The notes: a model not told the origin generated them from the sequence alone. A DNA stretch of 64,000 nt from Stieleria magnilauensis (GCA_007753675.1 CP036432.1:4624394-4688393); one strand, 5' to 3'; shown: positions 18,366 to 28,425, numbered from the stretch's first letter. Program-made: numbers and translations.

Positions 18366-20717
18366 ATGCAGACCTGGGTTACTGGTAAGGGGGGGGACCA
18401 CCAATTGTTACGCTGCATCACTCTGTTTTTGTCGCTCGTGGTCGCGTCGGCCGCCGTTCCTTCCAAAGTCCACGCCGAGGTGGATGCTGCGGCGGTGAAT
18501 CGCGCGATCGATCGCGGCGTTACCTATCTTCGCAGCGCCCAGAACGATCGCGGCGGTTGGGATGAGTTTCAGGGCCAGTCGTGCGGCCTTTCTTCGCTGT
18601 GCACCCTGGCATTGCTCAATGCCGGGGTCTCGCGTGATGATCCCGCGATCAAGAATGCGATGACGTATCTGCGGGCCACGGTTGCCGAGAGCACGTACTC
18701 GGTCGCGCTGCAAACGCTGGTGTTTTGTCAGCACGGATCGGCCAGCGATCTACCGCGTATTCGCAACAACGTGACTTGGTTGACCGAGGCTCAGACCGCC
18801 ACGGGGGCGTGGAGCTACGGCGGTAAACGACAATTCGGCGGCGACCCCTCGAACGCGCAGTTCGCACTCCTCGCTCTTGGGGCGGCCCAAGACCGTGGCG
18901 TGGCGGTCAAGCCGGAGGTGTTTGAACAAGCGATCGACTATTGGGAATTGCAGCAGAATCCCAACGGCGGATGGAGCTACACCGGCGGTGCACCGACCGG
19001 AAGCATGACCTGTGCCGGGATCGCGTCGCTGATCATCGCCAACGGCCGCCTGGGCAACGCCAGTTCATCGGTCAAGGACGGCAGCATCGAATGCTGCGGA
19101 GGTGATTCCACGAAACAAGATCCGATCGCGCGCGGCCTCGATTGGCTGGGCAAACGATTCAGCGCCGAAGTCAATCCCGGCGGCAGCGCCGACACCTATT
19201 ACTACTATCTGTATGCCATCGAGCGGACGGGGCGACTTTCCGGACGCCGCTTCTTTGGCGGTCACGATTGGTATCGCGAAGGCGCCGAACGACTGATCCG
19301 CCAGCAGGACGGTTTTCAAGGGTTTTGGGAAGGCGGACAATGGGAACGCCCCACCGTCGCCACGTCGTTCGCGTTGTTGTTTCTGTCCAAAGGCAAACGC
19401 CAGGTCGTCGTCGGGCAACTGGAACGCGACAAGACGGACCAACGGGAATGGCAACCCCACCCGGACGCGTTGCGGCAACTGGTGCGGCATGTCGAACGGG
19501 CTTGGGGGCGCGACCTGACTTGGCAAACCGTCCAGCTGGAAAACGCCGGCTTGATCGACTTGTTGCAAACACCGGTGTTGGTCATCAGCGGCAAAGAAAC
19601 GCTGTCGTTGAGTGCGGAGAAAAGCGAGCTGCTGAAGGATTACGTGGACCAGGGCGGCACGATTGTGTTTGACGCCAGCGGCGACAGCGGCTGTGGTAAC
19701 GCGGCGAATTTTCAAAACAGCGTCGCCAACCTCTGCGCCCAGTGGTACCCCAATGCCCCGCTGGAACGCTTGCCGACATCACATCCGGTGTGGAACGCCG
19801 AACGCAATGTCGATATCACCGCGATGCCCAACGGGTTTTGGGTCTATGGCGTCCAAGCCTGCTGTCGTACCGCCGTCTTTTATGTTCCGCAAAGCCTGAC
19901 CTGTCGTTGGGAATTAGGCGACCGGCTGTTTCAACGTGGTGAAACCGACGATCCGGTTCGACGCCAAATCGATCACTCCATCCGTATCGGACAAAACATC
20001 ATCGCCTATGCGACCGGGCGTGAATTGAAAGACAAGCTGGACGCCCAGATCGTGCTGCAGGCCGACGCGATGGAATTGACCGAGCGGGGCACGACGCGCA
20101 TCGCTCGGCTGGACGTCGGCGCCGGCGGCGAAGACGCGCGGCGCGCGCTGCCCAACGCATCGACCATCATCCGCAATCAAACGCAGGTTGCGATCAGCGT
20201 GCCCGAAGACCCGGTCCGGTTTGACGAGCAAGCCTTGGCCGAAGTGTCGGTGCTGTGGGTCCACGGTCGACGCGACTTTGTGCTGTCCGCCGAGCAGCGT
20301 GACGCGCTGCGCCAATTCATCGAACACGGCGGCGTGATTTTGGGCACCGCGATCTGTGGCGACGAAGCATTCGCCCAAGCGTTTCGTCGTGAGTTGGCCG
20401 CGGTGCTGGGCCAGAACTCGCTGCAATCGATGCCTTCGGACCATCCCATGCTGACCCCGCAGTACTTCGGTTACGATTTGCGGTCGGTCACCATCCGGCG
20501 GATCGGTCGCGGAGCCGGCGGCCAACAAATCCGTCGGCAAACCTCACCACCCATCCTGGAATACGCCGAAGTCGATGAGGTGGTCGCGGTGGTGTTTTCG
20601 CCGCTGGACATCAGCTGTGCGCTCGAAAGTCAAAACTCCGTCCAATGCCCCGGTTACGGAACCGAAGACGCCGCCAAGATCGTCACCAACGTCGTGCAGA
20701 TGGCGTTGAATCAGTAG
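18366..20717 (+). CDS. Exported DUF4159 protein with prenyltransferase-like repeats
   Basis: 783 residues. A signal peptide follows the start (LLRCITLFLSLVVASAAVPS). A TTG at 18405, eight bases after a run of G, would begin the protein directly at that signal peptide and may be the true start. Residues about 40-340 hold repeats of the prenyltransferase/squalene-cyclase alpha-barrel type (VTYLRSAQNDRGGWDEFQ, NPNGGWSYTGG). The remainder has two DUF4159-like domains (about 370-560 and 600-780; LVISGKETLSLSAEKSELLK, VLWVHGRRDFVLSAEQRDAL). The gene is divergent from the MoxR-DUF58 pair. DUF4159 proteins are often coded near such pairs, so a shared envelope role is inferred. Confidence 0.85.
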   Translation: MQTWVTGKGGDHQLLRCITLFLSLVVASAAVPSKVHAEVDAAAVNRAIDRGVTYLRSAQNDRGGWDEFQGQSCGLSSLCTLALLNAGVSRDDPAIKNAMTYLRATVAESTYSVALQTLVFCQHGSASDLPRIRNNVTWLTEAQTATGAWSYGGKRQFGGDPSNAQFALLALGAAQDRGVAVKPEVFEQAIDYWELQQNPNGGWSYTGGAPTGSMTCAGIASLIIANGRLGNASSSVKDGSIECCGGDSTKQDPIARGLDWLGKRFSAEVNPGGSADTYYYYLYAIERTGRLSGRRFFGGHDWYREGAERLIRQQDGFQGFWEGGQWERPTVATSFALLFLSKGKRQVVVGQLERDKTDQREWQPHPDALRQLVRHVERAWGRDLTWQTVQLENAGLIDLLQTPVLVISGKETLSLSAEKSELLKDYVDQGGTIVFDASGDSGCGNAANFQNSVANLCAQWYPNAPLERLPTSHPVWNAERNVDITAMPNGFWVYGVQACCRTAVFYVPQSLTCRWELGDRLFQRGETDDPVRRQIDHSIRIGQNIIAYATGRELKDKLDAQIVLQADAMELTERGTTRIARLDVGAGGEDARRALPNASTIIRNQTQVAISVPEDPVRFDEQALAEVSVLWVHGRRDFVLSAEQRDALRQFIEHGGVILGTAICGDEAFAQAFRRELAAVLGQNSLQSMPSDHPMLTPQYFGYDLRSVTIRRIGRGAGGQQIRRQTSPPILEYAEVDEVVAVVFSPLDISCALESQNSVQCPGYGTEDAAKIVTNVVQMALNQ

Positions 20718-20875
20718 GGTATGCCGGCGGAAATCATTCCGTAGCGTTTGCCCCAAAAGCAGACCTGGGGTTACGCCCGGATTCGCTGGGGCTCATCCGG
20801 TCTCACCCCAGGCTATGTTGTGGATCGCCGTTGGCGAACCGAGCATTGGATTCTGCTTCGTCCTGCATCAGATTG

Positions 20876-21967
20876 TCAATCCGGGAATACCGCCATCACT
20901 TCTTCGGCCCACTCGGTCCAGCCCTCCGCGGCGGCTTCGAAATCGACTTTCATCCAGCGCACCGGTTCTTTCGGCATCACACGCGGCCGGTACTCGCTGT
21001 CACGGCTGATCGGCAATTGGCTGCTGTCCCCCATCGCCAACCGGTCTTCGGTTTGAGCAGAAACCAGGTAGTCGGCAAGCGATTCCGCGGCGACGGGATG
21101 GGGAGCGTCCTTCAAGATCGCCAACGTGTTGGGAATGCGTAGGGTTCCCGGTTGATCGGATTGCTGATCGGGGAACACGATCGCGACGTTTCGCAATTGA
21201 TCTTTCTCGATGATCGCGTCGTCGGTGTCGGTCAGCCCCCAGGCGACTTCGCCCGACGAGACCGCCAAGGCGACTTGCTTGTTGCCCGACAACACCACCG
21301 CGTTGTCGTGAATCTGTTTCAAGAACTCAAGCGTTTCATCATGACCGTCGCGGACACGGAGCACCGCAAAATGCGTCGCCGTGGTGCCGAACAACGGTCG
21401 AGCCATCGCGCAGTTGTGTTTCCATTTCGGATCGATCAGATCGGCCACACTGCTCGGGTAGTCGCCTTTGGAAGGAATCTTGTCGGTGTTGATCAGCAAC
21501 ACGCGCGCCCGGGCAGCAAATCCACACCACGTACCGTCGCTGGCGATCATGTCGCTGGGCCAACCCGGGGCAACGGCCCACGTCCGCGGTTTCAACAGAC
21601 CGAGCTTTTGCAATCGAACGGTGTGCATGATCTCGTTGTTCCAGAACACGTCACAAACCGGCGAATTCTGTTCAGCGAGAATTTGATTGACCAGGCCGAC
21701 GGTTTTCGTCGATTCGACATCAAATTTGCCGACGATCCCGGTCTCGTAGTCCACACTTCGTTCATAAGCGGCAAAAATCGGTGTCGCAAACTGCTCGTCG
21801 AGCGCCGAGTAGACCACCACGTCCCGCTCCGCCTTCGGAACACATGCCGCAGTCGAAAACACAAGTGGGCAGATCAGCAGCGGCCAATTCAGCAGCCACA
21901 ACCGCGACCGAGCGAAGGTGAATCGTCGTTTCGCGACCGGCAGGTTAGAATGGTGCAATGGTTTCAT
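20876..21967 (-). CDS. Iron(III)-type ABC solute-binding lipoprotein, orphan
   Basis: 363 residues from the ATG at 21967; a longer frame upstream would overlap the divergent gene. The leader is unusually long, with a hydrophobic core LWLLNWPLLICPLVFSTAAC that ends in a lipobox cysteine. The mature protein opens with RDVVVYSALDEQFATPIF and carries the class pattern of Fe3+-binding periplasmic proteins (ESTKTVGLVNQILAEQ, CDVFWNNEI, LADYLVSAQTEDRLA). No permease or ATPase gene is adjacent, so it either uses a transporter encoded elsewhere or has another role. Confidence 0.85.
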   Translation of the reverse strand: MKPLHHSNLPVAKRRFTFARSRLWLLNWPLLICPLVFSTAACVPKAERDVVVYSALDEQFATPIFAAYERSVDYETGIVGKFDVESTKTVGLVNQILAEQNSPVCDVFWNNEIMHTVRLQKLGLLKPRTWAVAPGWPSDMIASDGTWCGFAARARVLLINTDKIPSKGDYPSSVADLIDPKWKHNCAMARPLFGTTATHFAVLRVRDGHDETLEFLKQIHDNAVVLSGNKQVALAVSSGEVAWGLTDTDDAIIEKDQLRNVAIVFPDQQSDQPGTLRIPNTLAILKDAPHPVAAESLADYLVSAQTEDRLAMGDSSQLPISRDSEYRPRVMPKEPVRWMKVDFEAAAEGWTEWAEEVMAVFPD

Positions 21968-22044
21968 TTTTTGAAGATCGTTTGGTCCACGTCGAAGGGT
22001 GCTCCGACCCGGCACCTGTTGGTGTGTTGCCGCGCAAGCTTGCC

Positions 22045-23334
22045 ATGCAAATGCGTGCCCGTTGCCGGAGCGGCATTCTAACACTGATCGCCATGATCGG
22101 CATCGCGGCGCAGAGTGCTACGGTCGCATCGGCGCAAACGCCACCCCCAATGCAAGTGGTTGAGGGAAAGCACATTGTCCTGAAATCCGATTCGGGGTCA
22201 CGGGAATCGCTGGTCGAGTTGGCCGAATCCTATGACGCCGCGGTGCCCCAGTGGGAACGGTTTTGGCAACTGCCGCCTGGGACGTTGGATCGATGGCGGG
22301 TCGACGCGTTTGTGATGGCCGATCCCCAGCGGTTTCGTGACAGCGGAGATCTACCGCCGGATTTGAGTTTTCCGTTTGGCTATGCCATCGATTCGAACAT
22401 CTGGGTGATCCGCCAAAAAAGCGACTACTACACCCGGCATTTGTTGTTGCACGAGGGCGTGCATGCATTGGCGATCGAACTGTTCGGCGGCACGGGACCG
22501 TCATGGTTCGCCGAAGGGCTGGCGGAAATGCTGAGCGTTCACCGCGGCACGGGCCGTCAGGTCGAAGTCAACGTGGTGCCGGAATCAACGCAACTGGTTC
22601 CCTACTGGGGACGTTTCAAACTTCTCTCTCAACGTCGCGATGAGCAGCGGATCCCGACGCTCGATGCCGTGCTCCAGTACCCGCCCGATCTGAAAAGCGA
22701 CGTCGAATCGTACGGTTGGAGCTGGGTCGCGGCGATGCTGCTCACCGAGTACCCCGAGTATCGACCGGCCGTCTTGGCCGAAGCCAAAAATGGCAGTCTG
22801 AGAACCGTCGCGTTTTCGACTGCGTTCAAACGGCGATTGAGTCAACAGTGGCCGATCGTGCAAGCCCGCTGGCGGATGCTGACCAACACCATCGACTATG
22901 GATTTGATTGGTCGCGCGAGCGAATCGACTTGGCGATCCGCGACAAACTTTGGCGCGGCAACCCGATCGAAACGACGATCCAGGCTGATCGTGGCTGGCA
23001 GAGCGTCGGTGTTCGATTCGCCCCCGGCATGCGCGTCAACGTCTCCCCGCGCGGACGATGCAGCCTGGACGACGATCCGAAACCCTGGATCAGCGAGCCT
23101 CCCGGGGTCACGATTCACTACGCCAATGATCGACCGCTCGGGCAGCTGCTGGTGTGTGTCTTGCCCAACAAGACCGACGAGCAACGACAACTCGAACCAC
23201 TGCTGATCCGCAGCGTGGAATCCGACACCGAAATCATCATCGACGAACACTGTTGGTTGCTGTTTCGGATCAACGACGACCTCGGCGATCTGGGCAACAA
23301 TCGTGGCGGCTACACCGTGTCGATCCGGAGGTAG
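22045..23334 (+). CDS. Putative secreted zinc metallopeptidase (gluzincin-like)
   Basis: 429 residues from the ATG at 22045, which gives a signal peptide (ILTLIAMIGIAAQSATVASA). The zinc motif HEGVH is at residues 136-140, and FAEGLAEML with E157/E161 follows about 20 residues later. This is the arrangement of peptidase MA-like and DUF1570-type gluzincins, which are common in planctomycetes. The C-terminal 200 residues are beta-rich and unassigned. It is divergent from the binding-protein gene, with 77 bases between starts. The substrate is unknown. Confidence 0.75.
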   Translation: MQMRARCRSGILTLIAMIGIAAQSATVASAQTPPPMQVVEGKHIVLKSDSGSRESLVELAESYDAAVPQWERFWQLPPGTLDRWRVDAFVMADPQRFRDSGDLPPDLSFPFGYAIDSNIWVIRQKSDYYTRHLLLHEGVHALAIELFGGTGPSWFAEGLAEMLSVHRGTGRQVEVNVVPESTQLVPYWGRFKLLSQRRDEQRIPTLDAVLQYPPDLKSDVESYGWSWVAAMLLTEYPEYRPAVLAEAKNGSLRTVAFSTAFKRRLSQQWPIVQARWRMLTNTIDYGFDWSRERIDLAIRDKLWRGNPIETTIQADRGWQSVGVRFAPGMRVNVSPRGRCSLDDDPKPWISEPPGVTIHYANDRPLGQLLVCVLPNKTDEQRQLEPLLIRSVESDTEIIIDEHCWLLFRINDDLGDLGNNRGGYTVSIRR

Positions 23335-23336
23335 GG

Positions 23337-23452
23337 TGCACGTGATGGATTGGTCAAAAAATTGATTGGTCAAAAAATGGGGTGGTTGAAAAACGCTCCG
23401 GGTCCGGCGCCTTATTTTTTGACCAACAAATTTTTTGACCATTTCTCCTCCC
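23337..23452. repeat. Inverted TTTTTTGACC repeat element
   Basis: GATTGGTCAAAAAAT is repeated twice (about 23347-23380) and then found in reverse as ATTTTTTGACCAACAAATTT (about 23413-23433), followed by TTTTTGACCA. The arms can pair. The same unit recurs at 42.78-43.2 kb and 45.98-46.14 kb. Confidence 0.8.
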
Positions 23453-23582
23453 CAAAATCGACGTTGCCGTCTTCAACCACGTTGCAAAATTGAACCTGAC
23501 CCGGCTCACCGGTTTTGATACGGTCGGCTCGAACTCGCTGGGTTCCCCGTTCTAATTCTTGCCAGTGTGTGGTGGGTCTGTG

Positions 23583-25484
23583 ATGCGTCGACGAAAAGGA
23601 TTTCGTGGTGGTGTTCATTTTGCCAGTTGCCGACGGCTCGGGGTCGAATCCCTCGAAACACGTCGACTGCTTGCCGGCGATTCACTGTCTCTGTCACAGC
23701 ATCCGATTGATGACAGCCCAGCAATCGAAAGCGTCTCCCAACAAATTCAAGACCTTGCTGGCAATGTCAGCGCCTCCGACGCCGCCGGCGATACTCTGCA
23801 AACGGCGGCCAACTTTGGCGTGGTCGATGGAACACTGCAGCGTGCCGGACGGCTCAGTTGGTTCGACCGGATCGATGTGGTTCGTTTCGAAATCGCCGCC
23901 GATGCCAAGGTGCGGATCACGTTGGATCAACTCAATCGCGACGCGAATCTCTATGTTCTCGATCGCAACGGCAACCTAATCGGTTCTTCGACGCGTTCGT
24001 CCAATCGCAGCGAATCGCTTTCGGGGTCGCTGCCCGACGGCGAGTACTACCTCGCAATTTCCTCGGTCGATTATCGAAGCATTTCCTATCGACTAACCTT
24101 GGACGTTCAGACATCGCCATCGCAACCGACGGCGAGTCCCCCGGCGGCACCGACGCCGGTACCCCAGCCGTCACCGCCGCCTGAGCCGACCACGGTGACG
24201 CCGCTGGCGGAAGTGGCCTATTACGGCGGCAGCCGGGAATGGAATCTGAATGCCGTCGCGGCACCGGAAGCGTGGGCGGCCGGCTACCGTGGACAAGGCG
24301 TGACGGTTGCCGTGATTGACACCGGAGTGGATTTGGATCACCCCGACTTGGCCGGCGCCCTGTACGTCAATCCCGGCGAGATCGCGGGCAACGGGATCGA
24401 CGATGATCGCAATGGATACGTCGATGACGTTTCGGGTTACGACTTCGTCTCCGGTGATGCGATTGCGGACGACGGCAACGGACACGGAACCCACGTGGCC
24501 GGCACGATCGCGGCGGGCGATAACGGTTTCGGCGTGACCGGAGTGGCTCCCGATGCCAAGATCCTGCCCGTTCGAGTGCTCGACGATTCCGGCAGCGGAA
24601 CCGATGGTGGCGTCGCTGCCGGCATCCGCTACGCGGCCGATTTAGGCGTGCAAATCATCAACCTCAGTCTCGGTGGCGGGATCAGTTCACGGATCGCCAG
24701 CGCGATCGACTACGCCACGTCCTTGGGCGCGCTGGTGGTGGCTGCTGCAGGAAACGAGTCGGCGGCCAGCCCGAGCTATCCGGCGCGGCACAGCGCCGAA
24801 TCGACCAGCGTGCTTTCAGTCGGCTCCTTTGACGCGTCCGGTCGCATCGCAGGCTTTAGCAACAACGTGGGCGGCAGCGGGGCGGTTCAAGTCGACGCGC
24901 CGGGCGTGAGTGTCTACAGCACCTATGTCGGCGGCGGTTATCGGTCTCTCAGCGGCACCAGCATGGCCAGTCCGCACGTGGCCGCCGTCGCCGCGCTCAC
25001 GCTGTCGGCCAACCCGCAACTCACGTCTTCGCAATTGCGGGAACTGCTCTCCAGCGGAACCGTCGGACAAGCCGCGGCGAGTGATTCGATCGGCAAGGTC
25101 AGCACGTTGAATTCGGTCGCCTTTGCCGCCGCGGGACTAACGTCGGCCGGAGGCATCACCGGTTCGGACTTGGCAACCTCGTCCACCTCTTCGACCCAAG
25201 TTCGCGCCGCGCGAGGAATCATCCTGCCCACCCCAACGGACGCGATCGCCCCGCACACACCGAAAGTGGCAGAGCGAACGGAGGAGGGCGTCATCCCCTC
25301 GCCCGTCGAAGGGTCTCGCACCAAGAAAGTCGGCTTTGCCGAATCGATGTCATCACAGGCCATCGACGATGTGTTGGCGGACGTTGACAACGATTGGACG
25401 GATGCCGCATCAGGGCGTTGCGATGCTGAACCAAGGGTCGAGCTGCGAGCGGGTTTGAATGCGGCGGAGATCATGTGGGGATAA
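23583..25484 (+). CDS. Secreted subtilisin-like serine protease (S8)
   Basis: 633 residues from the ATG at 23583. Instead of a standard signal peptide it begins with an Arg-rich segment and ESLETRRLLAGD, the planctomycete surface/secreted-protein N-terminal signature. A PPC-type beta-sandwich follows (about residues 65-165, VVRFEIAADAKVRITLD). A proline-rich linker precedes the S8 domain, with Asp in VIDTGVDLDHPD, His in GHGTHVAGTIAA, Asn in VAAAGNES and Ser in SGTSMASPHVAA. The last 110 residues are acidic/Thr-rich without a recognised anchor. It is an extracellular or cell-surface protease. Confidence 0.93.
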   Translation: MRRRKGFRGGVHFASCRRLGVESLETRRLLAGDSLSLSQHPIDDSPAIESVSQQIQDLAGNVSASDAAGDTLQTAANFGVVDGTLQRAGRLSWFDRIDVVRFEIAADAKVRITLDQLNRDANLYVLDRNGNLIGSSTRSSNRSESLSGSLPDGEYYLAISSVDYRSISYRLTLDVQTSPSQPTASPPAAPTPVPQPSPPPEPTTVTPLAEVAYYGGSREWNLNAVAAPEAWAAGYRGQGVTVAVIDTGVDLDHPDLAGALYVNPGEIAGNGIDDDRNGYVDDVSGYDFVSGDAIADDGNGHGTHVAGTIAAGDNGFGVTGVAPDAKILPVRVLDDSGSGTDGGVAAGIRYAADLGVQIINLSLGGGISSRIASAIDYATSLGALVVAAAGNESAASPSYPARHSAESTSVLSVGSFDASGRIAGFSNNVGGSGAVQVDAPGVSVYSTYVGGGYRSLSGTSMASPHVAAVAALTLSANPQLTSSQLRELLSSGTVGQAAASDSIGKVSTLNSVAFAAAGLTSAGGITGSDLATSSTSSTQVRAARGIILPTPTDAIAPHTPKVAERTEEGVIPSPVEGSRTKKVGFAESMSSQAIDDVLADVDNDWTDAASGRCDAEPRVELRAGLNAAEIMWG

Positions 25485-25570
25485 TCACCCCCGACTGCTC
25501 TCGATCGATGACCAGCTGAGCTACAACTCAACCGGCTTGATCGGCTAGAATGCTCGCAACCCTCGCACCT

Positions 25571-25659
25571 AACGCTGCGAAGCATTTATCCGCTGTGTTT
25601 GACGAGGTTTGAGCGGAAGGGCGCAAGCCCAATACCGCTAAGAAATGCTTCACAGCGTT
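25571..25659. repeat. 89-bp hairpin repeat (MITE/REP-like)
   Basis: AACGCTGCGAAGCATTT (25571-25587) is repeated in reverse complement at 25643-25659 with one mismatch. The loop contains GGGCGCAAGCCCAATACCGCT, wording shared with the repeat elements near 48.9 kb and 63.0 kb. Confidence 0.85.
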
Positions 25660-25681
25660 GCCTTCCACCGTGAGCTTCAGG

Positions 25682-26557
25682 ATGACGCATCGGCAGACCA
25701 ACACCAGGAAAAAAATACGCCACCGAACCGGCAAGACGCGGGCGGTGACGCCAAGCGTGCACCCGGCAGGGCCTTCGCCGCGTGATCCCGAGGTTTTGGG
25801 GCGACTGGCCGGCGAAGTCGCGATTCGAACGTTTCCCGCATCGCAGCGTGATCAATGGCGACGACAGATCTATGAGCAGATGCTGTTGACCAGTCGCTGT
25901 ATCGACGGGCCGAATTTCCAAAAGGTCTCGCCGGAAGACGTTTCCAGGATGATCCGGTTGTACGACGACCGCTTCTTCGACGGCCAAATCCTCAGCGCCG
26001 CGTCGGCCGAAGGAATCTCCTTTCAATTGTCATCCCGAATGACCAGCGTCGGCGGCAAATTGGTCACCCAATACCCCGAAGGCAATTATGACGGGCGGCG
26101 ACAATTTGAACTGGTCCTGTCCAGCACGCTGCTGTTTCAAACGTTTGAAGACGTCTCGCGGCCGATCGAGGTGGCCGGGTGTGTTTGCCATGACCGCCTG
26201 GAGGCGATGCAACGGATCGCCGAACACGAATTTGTGCATCTGATCGAGATGCTGATTTGGAATGACGGCAATTGCAGCGAAGCCCGCTATCAGTCGATCG
26301 CCCATCGGTACTTCGGCCACACCGACTATCAACACAACTTGATCACCCAGCGTGAACGCGCCGCGGTCCGCTTCAACATCCGCGTCGGCGACGACGTGGT
26401 GTTCCATCACGAAGGGCACCGCATGCAAGGCCGCATCAACCGCATCACCCGCCGGGCGACCGTGCTGGTCCCCAACCCCGCCGGGCAAAAGTTCAGCGAC
26501 GGAAAACGCTACTCACGCTACTACGTCCCGCTGGAACGGCTACGCCGGGTTGAATAG
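25682..26557 (+). CDS. SprT-like metalloprotease-fold protein
   Basis: 291 residues from the ATG at 25682; earlier codons fall in the hairpin repeat. The basic N-terminal 40 residues look disordered. The SprT-like core (about 85-235) contains YDDRFFDGQILSAA, the zinc motif HEFVH (H182, H186) and a third candidate ligand in AHRYFGHTDYQHN. A C-terminal basic domain with VGDDVVFHHEGHRMQGRI looks like a small SH3-like/KOW-like fold. SprT-like proteins include SprT and the DNA-protein crosslink protease Spartan; DNA-linked proteolysis is possible but unproven. Confidence 0.82.
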   Translation: MTHRQTNTRKKIRHRTGKTRAVTPSVHPAGPSPRDPEVLGRLAGEVAIRTFPASQRDQWRRQIYEQMLLTSRCIDGPNFQKVSPEDVSRMIRLYDDRFFDGQILSAASAEGISFQLSSRMTSVGGKLVTQYPEGNYDGRRQFELVLSSTLLFQTFEDVSRPIEVAGCVCHDRLEAMQRIAEHEFVHLIEMLIWNDGNCSEARYQSIAHRYFGHTDYQHNLITQRERAAVRFNIRVGDDVVFHHEGHRMQGRINRITRRATVLVPNPAGQKFSDGKRYSRYYVPLERLRRVE

Positions 26558-26567
26558 GTTTCAAGTT

Positions 26568-27644
26568 TCAAGTTCCTGGCGTAAAGTCATCGTCAGACTG
26601 AAGCGCCGCGGCGAAGTGGGCGAGAAGTTGCGCGACGTGATCGATGTCGTCCAGCGAAATCGCTTCGACGGCAGAGTGCATGTAGCGATTGGGGATCGCC
26701 ACCAGCCCGGTGGCAACGCCGGCACCGTGGAGTTGCAAGACGTTGGCATCGTTGGGGGTCGCCCGTCCGATGGCGGCCAGTTGGTAGGGGATGTTGTGGG
26801 CTTCGGCCAGTTCGATCAGCCGCGTGGCGACTTTGGGGTTGATGTTGGGTCCGCGAAAGATCACCGGTCCGCCGCCGAGGCGAATGTCGCCTTGTTTGTT
26901 TTTGTCGATGGTGGGGCAGTCCGAGGCGTGGGTCACATCGACGGCGATGGCGACGTCGGGATCGATTCCACCGGCGGCGGTTTTGGCGCCACGCAGTCCG
27001 ATTTCTTCTTGAACGGTGGAGACGCTGTGCAGGTGGCAGCCGATCCCGCCGGCGCCGGCCAGTTCGTTCGCGCGTCGCAACGCTTCGATCACCGTCCACA
27101 TCCCGGTCTTGTTATCCATCCCGGGACCGCTGACGAGTGAGTTCATCAACGGGCGCAGCTGCAGGTCCAACGTGATCGGGTCGCCGATGCGTATCTGCTC
27201 GCGCGCCTGTTTGTCGTTGTTGGCACCGACGTCCAACCACATTTCGTCCAGTCCGACAACCTTTTTGCGTTCGTCGTTGTTGAGCAGGTGAATGGGTTTG
27301 CGGCTGATGACCGCGGGGACTTCACCAGAGTCGGTCCAGATCGACATGGCTTGCCCGATCAATTGTTGGGGATCCCAACCGCCAATGGTTTGCGCGTACA
27401 CAAAACCGTTTTCATCGATGTGGGAAACCAACATCCCGATTTGATCGCAGTGTCCGGCCAGCATCAAACGCGGTCCGTCACCGTTGCCGACTTCGGCGAT
27501 CAAGTTGCCGTGCACATCGATGCGCACGCAGTCGGCATGGGGCGTGATGTAATCTCGAATCAGTTTCTGGATCCGCTCTTCATATCCCGAGGGACTGGGC
27601 GTGGCGATGGCTTGTTCAAAGAAGGCGCGAGCGTTGTCTTGCAT
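26568..27644 (-). CDS. M42-family aminopeptidase / endoglucanase-type metallopeptidase
   Basis: 358 residues. The dinuclear metal ligands can be read: His and Asp in LAGHCDQIGM, Asp in GPGMDNKTGM, the Glu pair in VQEEIGLRG, Asp in AIAVDVTHASD and the late His in NRYMHSAVEAI. The M42 dimetal fold with an inserted PDZ-like dimerisation domain matches length and order. The enzymes are cytoplasmic tetrahedral aminopeptidases that trim peptides. The gene is single and convergent with the SprT-like gene. Confidence 0.92.
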   Translation of the reverse strand: MQDNARAFFEQAIATPSPSGYEERIQKLIRDYITPHADCVRIDVHGNLIAEVGNGDGPRLMLAGHCDQIGMLVSHIDENGFVYAQTIGGWDPQQLIGQAMSIWTDSGEVPAVISRKPIHLLNNDERKKVVGLDEMWLDVGANNDKQAREQIRIGDPITLDLQLRPLMNSLVSGPGMDNKTGMWTVIEALRRANELAGAGGIGCHLHSVSTVQEEIGLRGAKTAAGGIDPDVAIAVDVTHASDCPTIDKNKQGDIRLGGGPVIFRGPNINPKVATRLIELAEAHNIPYQLAAIGRATPNDANVLQLHGAGVATGLVAIPNRYMHSAVEAISLDDIDHVAQLLAHFAAALQSDDDFTPGT

Positions 27645-28425
27645 GTTGGTTGCAGTGGTGGCGGTGAGGCGTGAAGGTGCGACTGATTTTGCGGCCAGAT
27701 GACTCGTCGATTGGCATGCTGTCTAGACCGATTGGGAGCGAAAATGAACTTTATAAAAAGTTTTTTTTCTTCGCAAATCGTCTGTTTCGGTGCAACAGAA
27801 TCCGTGCCTTTGGTGTCTAAAGTCCCGGAAACACGGGTGTTTTGCATCACCGGCATCGATCCGGACGTCCCGATTGATCCGGTCAAGGACCGTCACAGGG
27901 GCCATGACGCTTGTTCCCTTCCAAACGCCCTAAAGAATTGGGGCGGTTTTGCTCGACACTAAGTCTCGGATCGACAGTTTTCGACTGGGTTCTCTCGCGG
28001 AGAACGGTTTTCACCGTCTCGAGGCAGGAGGGCTGGTGGCAGCCGAGTTGTGGATCCGCCCAGGGGGGGATTCTGGGAAAGCAATCGAGTCGAGGGCGTC
28101 GCGTTCGTGACACCTCTCCTTCTCGAAGGCAGATGGCGACTATAGCCGAACGTTCCTGTAAACATCGGCATGATGACAACACCCATCATCATGTCAGCCG
28201 TGTTTCACCAATGGAACGTTGGGCGTTGGTCGCCGGACGTCACAGCATCTACCCCGACCAAAGCGGAGTGATCCGTTTGTAAACGTTTGAAACCTAGCAA
28301 GTGATCCCGTTCGGTAAGCGTCACAGGATGTGAGCCGGGTGGCCTGACCCAGCTTTCGGTTTGCAGTACACGACAGCATTCAGGTTCGTAAGACTTTGTC
28401 TCAGCGATCAGGACCGGTGAGACAG
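27645..28425. other. Long non-coding region upstream of the HTH-receiver gene
   Basis: About 780 bases without a credible gene. Several small hairpins are visible: GTTCTC/GAGAAC near 27998-28014, GGCTG/CAGCC near 28030, CCCAG/CTGGG near 28060, and CATGATGA/TCATCATG at 28169-28193. Part must be the promoter of the M42 gene (left). The rest may be a structured leader of the 39-codon ORF and HTH-receiver gene. No known riboswitch was recognised. Confidence 0.35.
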
